DNA from: Oscheius tipulae
Lineage: Eukaryota > Nematoda > Chromadorea > Rhabditida > Rhabditidae
NCBI GenBank assembly: GCA_037178975.1
Contig: JASJZH010000002.1
Coordinates: 3,844,001 to 3,908,000, forward strand
Direction of reading: 5' to 3'
DNA length: 64,000 nt
The translations under genes were made by a program, and so were the position numbers. Position 1 is the first letter of the stretch. Each line of letters starts with the position of its first letter. Below, piece by piece: positions 11,508 through 24,085 of this stretch. A model generated the notes under the pieces. That model had not been told where the DNA came from. It made no database searches and worked only from the letters and a program-made list of their open reading frames with translations.

Positions 11508-14500
11508 TTAGGTGGAAACCATGATTGAGAGAGCAATGGCCAGGCCGACCAGCAGACCGACAGAGACAAGAACCACTATCTGGCGGACCATCTCCGCCAT
11601 GACGTGGTTTTCGTCCTTCTCTTGGAACTCGTCAAGGATTGGGAAAAGTACAGTTTGGATGATGATCAGAGCGATTGGGATGAGGACAAGCGCCAGTTGG
11701 AGACCAGGGTTTGGTCCCCAATGGCTTCCGATAGTAAAGTGGTAGGCGGCTATTCCGAGGGCGTTGACTGAAATTCATAGTACTGAAACTGAGAGTGAAT
11801 GATGCTACCAGCTAAGATATAAGAAACGACCCCAATCAACCTGTGTGTCCAATTAAAGATCGGTCTGTTTGGTGTATTTGGATGACATCTAAAGATAGAA
11901 TTATGTTGCCAAAGACATCTAGCTACCTCATAAAACTGACAAAAGGTTGCATCCAAGCGAAGATCAGAGCGAAGAGACCCGTCATCGTATGGGCTTGAAC
12001 CCATTTATCATTTATGGAACTTCCTGGTCCCGTCCATTTCCAGTCCATGGCGCACATTATACAGACAAAAGAGGCTATCATTAGAGCAATTCCGAGAAGA
12101 TTACACGTTCGGTGAACCTGAAATTCGTGTTGTTGGGAATACAACACGAACACACATGGAACCAAATAAGAAGACCTCCTGGTTTAACTAGAGGCCAACT
12201 GGAGCGGAGGAAACGGGCGAAGAGAAGGGCTGTGGGCACAAAACAGATCCAGGCCAAGATCATCATGATTGCTGAAATACATTTCTATTCCCTCGAGCCT
12301 CTTCAATCTGTCCTCAGTTTCAAAAAGTTTTTCACAAACAGATCGATAAGTTTCTTATCGCAGGCTTGCATCATCTAACAGTCACATAAGAAATCAGTGG
12401 ACGCTATCATTACCAACTTTGAAAGCGACCCTTTCTGTTCGTTGTCTATTCCATTTCACCCACCATGAGCTTGCTTCAGCCTTAGCTTAGCTGATCCTCC
12501 GCTTTCAGCACTACCACCGACTGTCAGATTCAGAGCATTGGCTGTCATGGAACGACCGTCTTTTCCGTGGTAGATCAGTCCTAAACCATTTGATAACTTC
12601 TCTTTTTTTGGCTCGTCTACCGCTAGAACTGTCGGATCCTTGTGCCAGAATGAGATAGTAGTTCTGGCTCTGATCCCAATGGAAGACTTGGGTACTGATA
12701 TTCGAACCACCCACATTGACTGTCGCCTTACAGTAGATCTGTCCATCACTGACCTTGTAAACCGTATTCGTAAAGTACGTACTCTCGAGAGGCTAAACTC
12801 ATTGTTTTCCACTTGAGTAGTATGATTTACCAATTCTCCATTAATTCGTTCATTTTGGGTTTCAGCATTGTACGAGAACTTGAAACTGAAAGTAGAAGTT
12901 CCAAGTTGGGAACATTCGATAACGGGAGCTGGTCCCTATAACACTGTTTTCAAGATCATTCCAGCTCTTACCATGAATTTACCATTCGCGAATCCCACAG
13001 CCAGATATCCACGTGTTCCAGGTCCCATTAGCTCCATTTCCATCGTCGTAGCGTTGACATAGGAATAGGCAAATCCAATTCCAGCGCACGATTTCGGTTC
13101 AGTATCTTTTGGGAAGAAGCATCCTTTTTTTGAGCATTGGGAGCAGTCGAAGTTCTGTATCATTTTTATTGAACCTATTGTTGGGTAGACTCACAGTGGG
13201 GTTAGTTTCTGACATAGTCTTTCCGGACAAGAGATCATAAGGGGAGTCAGAAACCACATGGTCGAAGTGCTTTCGAAGACCCATGTTGTTGGTTTGTCCA
13301 CTGGCCAACAACAAATAGTAGTCCTGTTTTGGATTGTAGGCAAAGATTTGAGGAACACTATCAACACCTTTGACATTGACTGTAGCTGAGCAGTAGAGTC
13401 GGCCGTCGGAGAATGCAATCGTCGGATTCGTAATCAGCTGACTTCTTACTTGCTAAAGACTTGATTCACTTTAAAGGACTATAGTCCTACCTCTTCTCCT
13501 GTGATTCTTGTGTTGTAGGGATTGTCTCCACCGGTATTGTAAGAGTACTTCAAGGAATAGTCTGTATTGTTGATGGAGGAACATTCGATGACGTAGTCGT
13601 CTCCCTTAGTTTTTATTATGAGAAAATGTAGATAGACTAACCATTTGAGCGTCTGAAGAGAATCCAAGGGCCACATAGTATCCAGGCTGAGTTGCCACAG
13701 AGAACAGCTCAATTTTCATCAGGCTCTCATTGAGCATTTTGAAGGTGAAGCCCATTCCGTTGCATCCCATGTAGCATTCTGTCGGTACAAAACAGGTCTT
13801 GTCTTGATCACAGGTGCTCGGATCGAAGTAGGGCTCAATTTGATTCAACTTCAGAGACTGCTTGGCCACACAAGCCGTGGTGTGTTGGATGAGACCAGTG
13901 GAATTTGTAGGTCCTCTCGCCAAAAGGAGGTAGTACAGTTGGTTTGGGTCGTAGGTGAAGATCTGAATTTCTTAGTAGATTTTCTTATGCAAACGATATC
14001 AACGAATCATATCAAACTTACCCTCGTATCATTGGCATATCCAGATACTTGTACTGTTGCTGTACAAAACAATTGGCCGTCCTGATAGTAGCTGAGATCG
14101 TTTATGTAATTGCTCGTGATGTTCTAAAATCTCACAGGTCAGTATGCAAGATCTACCCCACCTGTTCTTCCGCTATCCTAACATTTGTAGGTTGTGCATT
14201 GTTATAAGAGAACTTTGTGGACAAGGCGGCTGTTCCCAGTGAGGAACATTCGATGACACTCGTATTAGCCATTTTCCCAGTTTTGGAGAAACCAACTGCC
14301 ACGTAGTTTCCCGTCCCAGATGTAGAACTACCTACAATTTCCAGCTGCAGGTGGGTTTGGTTCCTCATGCTGAAGCCGTTTTATATTTTATTTTCTTGTG
14401 GCTCCTACAAATAAGAGACAAGCATTCCAGGGGGGTCACTGTCACCATGACACTCGTCAGCAGAGGGTATGAAACATCCTTTTGTCACCCCACAGCCATT

Positions 14501-15818
14501 CGGGTCAAAAGAGGGATGAATGTCAGCCAAGTTGACAGCGGATGAGGTTGTGACGTCGTGGATATGGTGCTTTAGGCCTGTAAACAGTTTACCATGATGT
14601 GGAACGGAGCAGTCTCAGATCTTTCAACTTGGGAAACGTTCAAAGGTTTCCCCCTGATAAGAGCAGTCGCACATCAGAGCAAAGGCGATTATTTGGCCCA
14701 AGAGTCTCCTTGTCGAAAGGAAGACTAACCATTATCGTCAGTTGGTCCATTTGCCATCAACAGATAGTATCGCACATTCTGATCGAACTTGAAAACTTGG
14801 TAATTGCTCGGATCTCCAGAGACATTGACAATCGCCGAGCAGTAGATTTGTCCATCATTGTATGTGACAGTGGAATTAACGAAATAGCTCGTGTAGTCGT
14901 TCTGAAAATGGTCTGTTGATATCGGGGTGTTCCTCCCTCAAAACTAATATCACCCTGAGACAGACTGTGACTCACTGTAATGCGGATGTTTGACGGCTCT
15001 CCGCTGTTTTCGAAGTTTGGAATGTTGTAGCTGAACTTCAGAGAAGGATAAGCGGAACCGATGGAGGAACACTCAATGACAGAGTCATTACCCTGAAATA
15101 GAGCTCTTCCTAGACCAGCTTAGACTTTTGAATTGGGAAAATCTTGACTACTAGGCTGGGCTATTCAATGTTTCACAATTGCCCAGGTCAATGTTGAGCT
15201 CAAAAACGATGATTGTATAAAGCCGAAGCGTTTGGGGAGTTGAGAAGACGTTTGAAGTAGACTAACTGTATAATACCTTGCTCGAAACTCTTTTTGTACA
15301 AGTAAAGTTAGCCGAAATTCTTAAAGCACCTGCCAAAATTGAACTTTCTTCAATGGTTCATCAACAGGCAGCCCTCTGATAAGAAGTGTATGCAACTACA
15401 GCTTATCTGAACTTTCAGAGTGCAGTTTCCTGAATCTCACGCAATGGTCAGAGCCTCGTTTGATGATTATTCCCTATTGATCTTACCATCAACGTGTCCA
15501 GAGAAAAACCGACGGCAAAGTAGAAGCCTGTGGCACCAACTGCTGAGTTGCCGAACAATTCGATCTGGCATCAGTTATTCCTTTAGTAAGAGACAAAAAC
15601 CTTTAAAAGCTGCTGAGCCTCATCTGCAAAGACGTAAGAGAAGCCCATACCATTACAGCCCATGTAGCAGTTGGCATCACTGGGAAGAAAACAGGCCTTC
15701 TCGTGGTTACACGTACTCGAGTCAAACTGAAACTATTACTTGGAACTGAACCTTAACTTACCAAACTACCCGAGACTACTACCACAACAGCCGCTAAAAT
15801 TAGAGAAGAAGAGGTCAT
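11508..15818 (-). CDS. FRRS1-like protein: four tandem DOMON domains plus cytochrome b561 core
   Basis: DOMON-b561 proteins carry electrons across membranes and reduce extracellular ferric iron or similar acceptors. The ATG at 15818 starts a signal peptide (MTSSSLILAAVVVVVSGSL). Four similar units of about 190 residues follow. Each opens with an FD..C....CF.P...C cluster and G-GF.Y, then IELF-type beta strands ending in YVAVGFS or YLAVGFA, 'ECSS', and a VSG...F..DQ..YYLL.A.GP strand. They lie at about 15.73-14.71, 14.58-13.93, 13.92-13.27 and 13.16-12.48 kb. The C-terminal b561 part shows WFHVHRTCN, QAHTMTGLF and NWTHRLIG, which supply the histidines expected to bind two hemes. It has about five or six membrane helices and ends GLLVGLAIALSIMVST. 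Known FRRS1/SDR2 proteins usually have one DOMON, sometimes after a reeler domain, so four is unusual. Orientation predicts DOMONs outside the cell. Confidence 0.88.
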
Positions 15819-17239
15819 TCTGCCCTCGTCCTGTATTCGAGGATCGTCTTCTTTCCCAGCCTGAAAAGGTGGGTGGAGCTGACAAGGTGTGGCTTATGTA
15901 AAGGTTGATAAGGGAGAAGGCGGACCAATTTTCGGTCTTTTTGGTGGAAGCCTTGGAGAGAAAGGTCAATGCAAATGAGTAAATAGACTAAGGATGTTCT
16001 TAGATTGTATAGAGGAGAACGAGAAAGCAAGCCCACAGATCTCAAACTCAAAAATGCTTTCTGGATATTTTGCCCTCATCTCTGTCATTCCATATTGCTG
16101 TAGCAATTCCAAAATGACCAATTGAACGAAGAAGAGGGGACAGTTTGCGAGATCTGACAGCATCTAACCAAATTGTTTCTCCAGTACTATCTCAGATTAC
16201 TAATAGAGATTTGAATATACCTTGCAACAGTAAAACAATCCCCAAACGGACTGTCCAGCACGTCTTCGGGCAAAAACGGACTGTCTAACAAGATCGTTTT
16301 CGGGGCTGTTTAACAGTTGCTGTTCTGATTTGTAGATGTAAACTGAGCCATCTTCGGAAAAGCTCTTGATAAACGTACTGTACTAGATTTGCACAGTATT
16401 AGAGACGCCTTTTGTGCCAATAGAAATGTCATCAGTTGCCTACAAACTAAAAAGTCTTATCTTTGAAGAGGGGAAGTCTCGCAACGTCACTTCTTTGATT
16501 TCTTCGTTGAATTGGAGCCAAGACCTTCTTGCTAGCACCAGGGTATAACTGAGAAAATATACATGTTTATTAGAAGATTCTTTACAGATAATGTACATGA
16601 ACCCGCACGACACGACTAGATTGCTCACGATGGTCTGGCGATCATTACCTGAAACTTTGGACTTTCTTCACGAATTTCATTTCTATGTGTGTACAATGAG
16701 AGGGATCGACTACTGTTCACAGAACTGGCTCACATACCGATTGTTTTCACTATGGAATTAACAGTCTAGTCTGATATTTTTTACTTCAGAACTAAACAGA
16801 AACGATAGAATTTCAACGACTAACCCCTATGGCACTCGACAAACGCGCGTCAGAGCGGCATCGCGCCAGTGCGGATGACAAAAAGAAGACACTACGAATT
16901 AGCTTCAATTTGGACAGGAGATAGTTGAGATGATTCCCTAGATTCATCTTTATTTTTTTCCAATTTCACCTTGCAACGCAGGGTTTTTTGATCGAGTTGT
17001 GACTACGCCAATTTTGAGAGGTCGTTCTCAGCCAATTATTATAATTTCGTATAAAAAGAAAAGGGGATCATCTTAACTATCTCCTGTCCAATTTTGGCAA
17101 AATCCATCAAGAAGCGTCTGCTCTCGGTCACCCGCATTGGTGCGACCTACCTTGTCCGACGCCTGTTGCCGCCGCGGGCTGTGCTAGGTGACACACGGAC
17201 AGAGAGACGACAGCTCTTTAATCGAATGGATAATCATGT
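15819..17239. other. Intergenic between DOMON-b561 and the nuclear receptor
   Basis: No gene supported. It contains the upstream region of the DOMON-b561 gene and the 3' flank of the receptor gene. The short phrase AAACGGACTGTC occurs twice near 16235-16290. Confidence 0.5.
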
Positions 17240-18776
17240 TTAGAGACGTCTATTGACCTCTTGACTCCAATTGTCGAATTTTACAAGTCGAAAAACGTTT
17301 GAGCTTAAATCTATGTTGTCCAGGGTCTTGTAGGCGAGGTTCTGAAACCACCTCTTATTGCTTTACAACCCAAAACCCACAACAATACTGGCGAATAGCA
17401 TGCTTATCCTTGCTACTCGCAATGCAGCCCTCATCTCGTCTCGTCCTTGTTGTGTGACCAGTTGTAGGAAGGCTGTGAAGGTCTCGGAAGCCTCGCTGAT
17501 AATGTTAATTCCCTCGGAAGACGTTCCCAGGGCTGCATTGCAGAAAATGGTCACCAGGCAGCCGATGAGAACCTCGTCTTCGGAGAGGTTCAGTTCCCTC
17601 AGAGGTTCGACAAGCGTCTCTACCGATAGCTGAGTGACACCACTGTAACCGCTAATTATTGGTAATCTAGAGGCCAGAGAGGCGACTCACTGTATGTCGG
17701 GGAAGGCTTGCATATGAGGATCGGCCGGGTGGTATGCTCCATTGGCGTAGCAGACTCCATTACACCCGGCTCGGGCTGACCAGTTCGAAGCTAGCCACCA
17801 GTAGAAGGGAGAGAAACGGCCTTTTGCCAGCAACATCTGAACTTTGGTTACGCTTCTATGAGGGCTCTGTTACCCTATCAGTCTCACAGAGGATAGAGAA
17901 TTCAGGGATTTGGACTAGGAGATCGGAAAAAAGAACGAAGGCTCGATTGAAGTCCTGGAGTACATCAGACATGTTGGCTATACGATGTCCTGTCGGTGTT
18001 AGCTACTCTTTCCCATTTTCTGATAGTCATTCAAACAAACCGGAGTTCTACAAGCGATCAGGGTCGGGTTGTAGAAGGCAATTTGGAAGGGATAGTTCTG
18101 GGCAGGCGGATGACGGATCGGATTGTCTACTCGGGCAAAAATCTGTCGGATTTTGTTGAGAAAGACATCGAGACCTAGACTTCGACTGCTGTTCGGGATG
18201 AAACCAGGTCGAAGCTGCATGAGGTCGTCTGTTTGGATAGCAGTATCCCTAAAAATGTGGATTATCTTCAAAAGTTGTCAAACAAACTTGTTGTCGACCT
18301 CCTCCTCGGCCTCCTCTTCCTCCTCATCCTCATTGCTCTGCCTCTTCCCGATCTCTCCCTGGACAGCCCGAGGATTCATCCCTACCCGGAAACATTCCTT
18401 CAGACGACAGGCCCTACACGTATTTCTCTTCTCTGAAATTGAAGCATTGCACAGCCGGTTTTGGTTGACTTGCCAACACTGACAGGACAATCGCCTCCGT
18501 ATCGACAAACGTACTGCCGATTCTTCCAGATCGACCTCCGGAAGAAGCCCTTACACCTGATACGTATTTCGTTAGTAACACATAAGCCGTTACTTACCCG
18601 TTGCAAGCATTTACACCATAGTGTTTTCCTAGAGCCTGAACTGAGAAACATCTTAGGATTTGAGAAAAACTGACCGAGTCTCCGCAAACTACACATCTCA
18701 GTCCGTTTTTAGACTTTGGATGGCCTTTCAAATGCGTCGAGGAAGAAGTTCCCGGCGCTTCCACTTCCATAGCCAT
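17240..18776 (-). CDS. Nuclear hormone receptor (two-zinc-finger DBD plus LBD)
   Basis: Ligand-regulated transcription factor of the nuclear receptor superfamily, which is strongly expanded in nematodes. The ATG at 18776 starts [13 protein letters not shown]. The first zinc finger reads [18 protein letters not shown] and, after an intron, [12 protein letters not shown], so the P-box is CNGCKG. The second finger is CRYGGDCPV joined through a 49-base intron to [20 protein letters not shown] hinge with [11 protein letters not shown] and an acidic run of 12 Glu/Asp-rich residues follows. The ligand-binding part (about 18.27-17.24 kb) includes [20 protein letters not shown] and helices such as [20 protein letters not shown] and [20 protein letters not shown]. 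The C-terminus [19 protein letters not shown] is followed by a stop at 17240. The subfamily cannot be set from sequence alone. Confidence 0.88.
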
Positions 18777-21700
18777 TTTCTGAAAAAATGCTGAGTAAAA
18801 AGAGAAGGGAAAAGGAGGAAGAGAGAGAGAGAGAGAGAGAAAAAAAGAAGACTTTATACTGCCGGAAACGTACTGGGCGCCCTTCTGAGGGTGTGTTAAT
18901 CTGGATGACTAATTAGTCCCGTGTTTCACATCCTCCTACACGCAAAAATACAAATGTCAGGTAGGAAAACAAGGAGAAACTTCCTGAATAAGGTATAAAA
19001 AGCCAGAATAATAAAAAAGTGGGAGGATATGTTGTCCTTTGCATAAATTTTGTTCCAAGAGGATTACATTATGATTGTTCTGGTTATTGTTTAGGCTCAC
19101 CGTGAATCTGCTCCATAGATTTTCAATATGACAAAGGGCGAAACTTGCCACAATTGTGACTATCGCAGAACCATTGCACATTATCGCTGATATCACTTAA
19201 TAAGACTTTTTTTGTCAAGTGTTATTCTTGACAAGTTTTGGCTACACTTCAGAATGCCAAAACGATCAGGAGCGCTAGCGACTTGTAGTACGATAGGTTT
19301 TATGAGTTTCAAATGACATCATCAAAATAATAAATGCATCAAGGTAATCCGAGTCTGACAATTGTGAGAAACTGGATGAGGTGAATTCGCCTTCAATAGG
19401 ATTGACCGGCTCAGGTTTCTAAGTCATCACGTCCGAAGACGCTAAACCAGAAATCAGGGCGGATTTTCCGATAGTACAAGTTTTAAAAACCAGGTAAAGG
19501 CCATTGAAACGATGCGTCAATCAGGAGACTGCTGGGTGCAAAAGATCGCGGGGCAGAGGTGAGTAAGGTGAATGCCCTCCCTCCTCACCCGACTTTGGGT
19601 TTATTTGCTTTGGCGGTAGGTAGGAAACAATGCAGTTTAGACTACAGACGAGAATCTCGGTCAAGGATCCTATTGAGAGAGTTTCAAAGAAAGAGATTTT
19701 GTACCAAAAATGACAGCGAATGTGAATGATAACAGTGAATGAAAACAATCGTATGTTAAGAGTGTTTGTCCTGCAACTGACCCTGACAATCAGGTCGAAA
19801 AAACTTTCTTTGAACAGTTACTCAGGCTGTTCAAAAAGCAAAGTGATTTCACGTCCGCCCTTTTTCTCAATTCATAAAGCCTACGTACATGGGGCAGGCG
19901 GGACTGATTAATGCCAATTTGTCAGAGGGAAAACCGCTGTACGAACCGAGAATCAGAAATCGAGCACTATTTAGTTGAACGGAAGTTAATCAAATTGAGA
20001 CTCTTGAGAAGAATTTCACGAAAAGATGTCTCTTATCGGGAAACCAACAGCATTGGACGCGTTGGTCTCGTTTGGCGCTTTTCAGACTATGGACAGCAGT
20101 CTCGTGACAATAAAACTATTTATAGATTTTTCGTGGTAGCCCGTTCGATCCGAAAACTGGACTTTAATCGGACCTGCTCAGGTCAAAGATTGTTGCAGCC
20201 TCGAGCAGCAATGACGGAACTCGCTTAGGTGAATTATTCAAAGAGCGGACTGATGGCTACTGATGGAAAACGGGCGAGAACAGGAAGAGAAAAAGGGGCA
20301 ACTTGGCAACTGAAGGTCGACACGTTCCCAATAAGAGTGAGAATTTGGCGGCCTTACAAAAAGCAAAAGAGGCGGAAAGTGGAAAAGACTGTCTAAACGT
20401 AAGATTGGTACAATATCTACACTAGGACAGAAGTGTTAATCACTTTTCCCACATGGGGCTTTCATGTTTTGCGAAGGTTCAGACAGTGTAGCTGTCAAAA
20501 TAGAAAGATCAGTTTGACCGACTTGGGGAAGGAACAGGCAGACAGTGAACATTTCGAGAGATTCGATTTCGCGCAACCAGACTCTTGAGCTTTGTGGCAA
20601 AGAACACCGTGCTAATCACTTTCCATCTTGTTCGTTGCTCCCACTGAACTCTCCCAATGTGTTTTTGAAAGACAGAGGAAACTTGACTTGGAAACATCAA
20701 GATGATATAAAAACAATCCTATACTTAGGAAGGATAACTGGCGACATTCTCAGAGTTACCCATTCAGGCGCGGGAAGATTCGACAAAGAGGGCCGAAAGT
20801 AGGGTGACAAACTAACGAACAATATGTACATTGTAGAGAAACAATTTTGTGTGGCTATATTCTAATCAGAGATTATAAGTATTCTCGAGATTGGAAGAGA
20901 TACTGTTTGTGTATCGGAATGGGCGACTCCAATCCTAATTAGAAGGAACTTCCGGCGTCGACGTGCCAATGTTTCCCGGCAACCGAAAGACGAGGGGAGC
21001 AGTCCGATCGCGACAAATTTACGTATGTGTTATGTGAATGGGATCAAAGGGGGTGAATAGTTGAAAGAGCCTGGAAAATGGGATGTAGCAGTAAAAGAGG
21101 GTACCCAAAATGGAATGACCGAAGTTCGTTACGTAAACAGGATAAATCCGGGCGGAAGAGGATGTTCTCTCTCGGAATAGACTTTTCCAAAACAACACCT
21201 ACTCGTTTTTTGCATAAATCTTTTGGATCCTGCTCAAGGTGTTTCGTAAAACACGTGTGTTTTCAAAATATTTAGTCGCCCACTCATTTCATGCTGTATA
21301 AGTTTTTAAATAAGTAAAGTAGCATGTGAAATAAATTGAAACGTTAGTCTGGCTGGGGTAGCGCTTGCTCAAAGGTTTGCCTAGCTGCTTGCCCAAATGA
21401 CGAAAGACAAACAAAGCGAGAGAAAGAACAGTTTCAGACCGACCAGAAGACAGACGGATGTCTCGATCGCGAGTAAAGATTAGTCTCGAGAGTCAAGGAC
21501 AGTCGAGGAGAAGAAAATCAATTTCAGAAATATGGTCTGTGGGAAACGGGGAAAAGAGCACGCTTTGGCCAGAGGGGCACAAGTGAAATCAAACACTGGT
21601 GACGCGCTCACATGTGCGGGAGAGCACGGCCTGGGCTAGCAAGAACATACCGACATAGGAGTGTTTATGTCAATTAGAAAGGGCAAAGAACTCTTAGGAG

Positions 21701-22939
21701 AAGACGTAATCGGAGAGCGGACTTTGAGCTCGCGTTATGTATCCAGTCAGAGAGAGATCGACTATTTTTCCATCGTCTTGACTGAGACGTATCTTTATAT
21801 TAACCACGTTTGGCTTTACAAAAAAAAATTCAAGACAGTGAAAGGCAATTGGCACAAAGGGGGGTCCATGAATAGAGTCATTTCCGACTGAACCGGATGG
21901 ACTGGGCTCACAGAACAAAGTCATTCTCGAGTAGAAATCGATGAGAGTACAAACTTGGTGTTCGATGAAAAAGGTTGACGCGGCAGGGCCAGAGTGGGGG
22001 AAACCGGTGCGAGCGTGATGCCAGCGTGGTTTCCCCCCAGTCTCATCATTGTCCTTTGCTGGCCAGGCCTATTGAAGCCAATTCAAGAGAGAAGAAGAGA
22101 GCTGTGTGTGTTTGCAAACGAGAACGAACATTTCGACCTCGAAGGTTTGTAGACATGGGGAGACTGGCACACTGACGCAGAGACCGAGTTGGAAAGTTCA
22201 TTAGAAGAACTCATGACGATAATGTAGTTCATTCGATGTGCTGGTCTGCTGATTAGATAGCCTGACTGGCCTACAGGCTCTGAAACGGGGGGACAGCCCA
22301 GATAAGGGTCGGTCTGATCTTCTGGCTAAAAGTCAACAATCTGGGTTGCAGTGAAAGAAAACTATGGATCAGACGGAAGAACACGGCAATCATCAGATCA
22401 AGAACAGTTTTTCTTCATTTGACATTGTAAGCTACGTAGTAGTAGAAAAAGTTTGTTCACGCTATATAACAATAAAAGAAATCATAGAAAGTCCTAGAGA
22501 GCAAAATGGTAAGCAGGTGAGAATGGTAAGCCGTGTCTAAAACTTTGTTTTTCATACATTGACATTCAAAGGTAGCGCAAGGATTTATTCACGCACGGAT
22601 GAAGCGACTGATTAAAGGAGCCGTCTGCTCTCTGACTATGAGATACTAGAGAACTTCTTAGAGCAGAGGTCTACAACAGGGACACATGCCAATTGAAGAA
22701 ATATTTCAACATTACCTATTTCAGTTCTCTAGAATCCCTACACAGGCAGTCCGAAAGCAGGGAAGCAGATTCAAAAGCGAGTTCAAAAGTTGCAAAAGTT
22801 TCCAGCAACAATTAGTTTAAGAAAATATTTTTGTTACATTCCCGACGTAATTGTCTTCGAAAACTGTATAAAAGTCTTCAAGGGAAGAACAAGCAAACCT
22901 ACTGCTTCTTCAGGCCCTAGGGAGGACGTCTTCCGAGCC
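18777..22939. other. Long gene-poor region upstream of the nuclear receptor
   Basis: About 4.2 kb without a supported gene. A perfect GA run of 20 bases lies at 18821-18840. The plus strand is purine-rich over most of the stretch (about 63-67 percent A+G in the lines I counted at 20.2, 21.5 and 21.7 kb). Relative to the minus-strand receptor gene it is therefore pyrimidine-rich. This may be a promoter, outron or long 5' intron region. Confidence 0.55.
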
Positions 22940-24085
22940 ATGGAAGTCTCAGAAATAGACGAATATCTTCGAGTGCTACTCTACGGAAACATGAACTATA
23001 AAAAGCTGGTAGGTTTATTTTCTAGACATTCTAAAATGTTTCAAAGTATGTTTCCACCCGGGACTATCGTGAGGATTTATAATGAGACCATCGACCTGCT
23101 GAGGAACGAGAGAAAAAAGTTGGAAGTCAGGTCTTCTTGTTGGGTAGTAGGAGACATCTTTGGACATCGCAACAGTCTTCGTCGCCTGTTCGATCTGATG
23201 TATCTCTACGAAAAGAAACCTAATGGTGGTCTAGCCATCAATAGCTACATTTTTCTCGGGAACTATGTCGATGTCGGAACCTCTGATGCTGAAGTAGTCT
23301 TGACCCTGTCCCTTCTGAAGCTTCGCTACCCGCAAAACTTTCTCCTTCTCCGAGGAAAACACGAAGTCATGGAAGTCAACACAGTGCATGGCTTCTTGTC
23401 TGAGGTAGGGTTGTGTTGTTTTTTGACTTCAAAAAAGCTCAAAGTCGTTTACTGTAGCAAGCCGAAAGGAGAAGCAATCCGTATGAAATTCAATGAGGTG
23501 TTCAACTACTTTCCACTGGCTACGCTGATTGACAATAAGGTAAGACAGATGCTGGACAGGTCCTTTCTGTCCACGGCGGGATAAGTCCTGAAATAGAATC
23601 GCTGCATTCGTTTGACAAGATTGCAATGCTTTAGCGGATCCTTCAACAAGCACCCTAGCCATGGATACCCCTTGAAGTGATTCAGACCCCATCCAGCGCG
23701 GTTTCAAGCCCCACAAGTACCGAAATGATAAAGGAAAATTGTTCGGAGCAGACATTACGGTCTTGTGAGCATTTTCTCCGGTTCCGGCTTCTGTGGGTGC
23801 CGTAACACCGGTGCTGTAGTCTCTATAAATATCCTCGAGAGAATCTGGTGCGGAATGAGGCGGCTTGGTTATGATACCAATCCGGAGCCTGAGAATAGGA
23901 TATTCCTGACTCCGACTGAAGCGAAATCAGCTGAGGAAGATAGTTCGGAGGATGAGTCTGCCATAGAGACTGCCAGAGAACCAGATGAGATTCCTTTGAT
24001 GAACAAAGTCAGTAGAGAGCAGATCCCACCTTCTCCGCCTTTTGGGATCACTTTACGCGATCTATCTCTTCAAGCCAACTACTGA
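22940..24085 (+). pseudogene. PP1-type serine/threonine phosphatase, catalytically degenerate and probably decayed
   Basis: The fold of a PPP-family phosphatase is clear from block order: CWVVGDIFGHRNSLRRLFD, IFLGNYVDVG, NFLLLRGKHE, NYFPLATLIDNK, VLSVHGGISPEIES, SDPIQRGF, and SIFSGSGFCGCRNTGAVVSI. The consensus is GDIHG, GDYVDRG, GNHE, and FSAPNYCGEFDN. So the metal-site His is Phe, the bridging Asp is Asn, the phosphate-binding Arg is Val, and the catalytic Asn is Lys. After HGGISP the reading frame breaks more than once (a stop after KIAML, then frame changes). The segment that should carry RAHQ, with a further metal-site His, is missing between FGADIT and SIFSG. The open frame to 23584 alone could make a shortened, inactive protein from the ATG at 22940. 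An acidic tail (EEDSSEDESAIE) ends at 24085. It stands alone in a gene-poor region. Expression would decide between pseudophosphatase and pseudogene. Confidence 0.72.
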
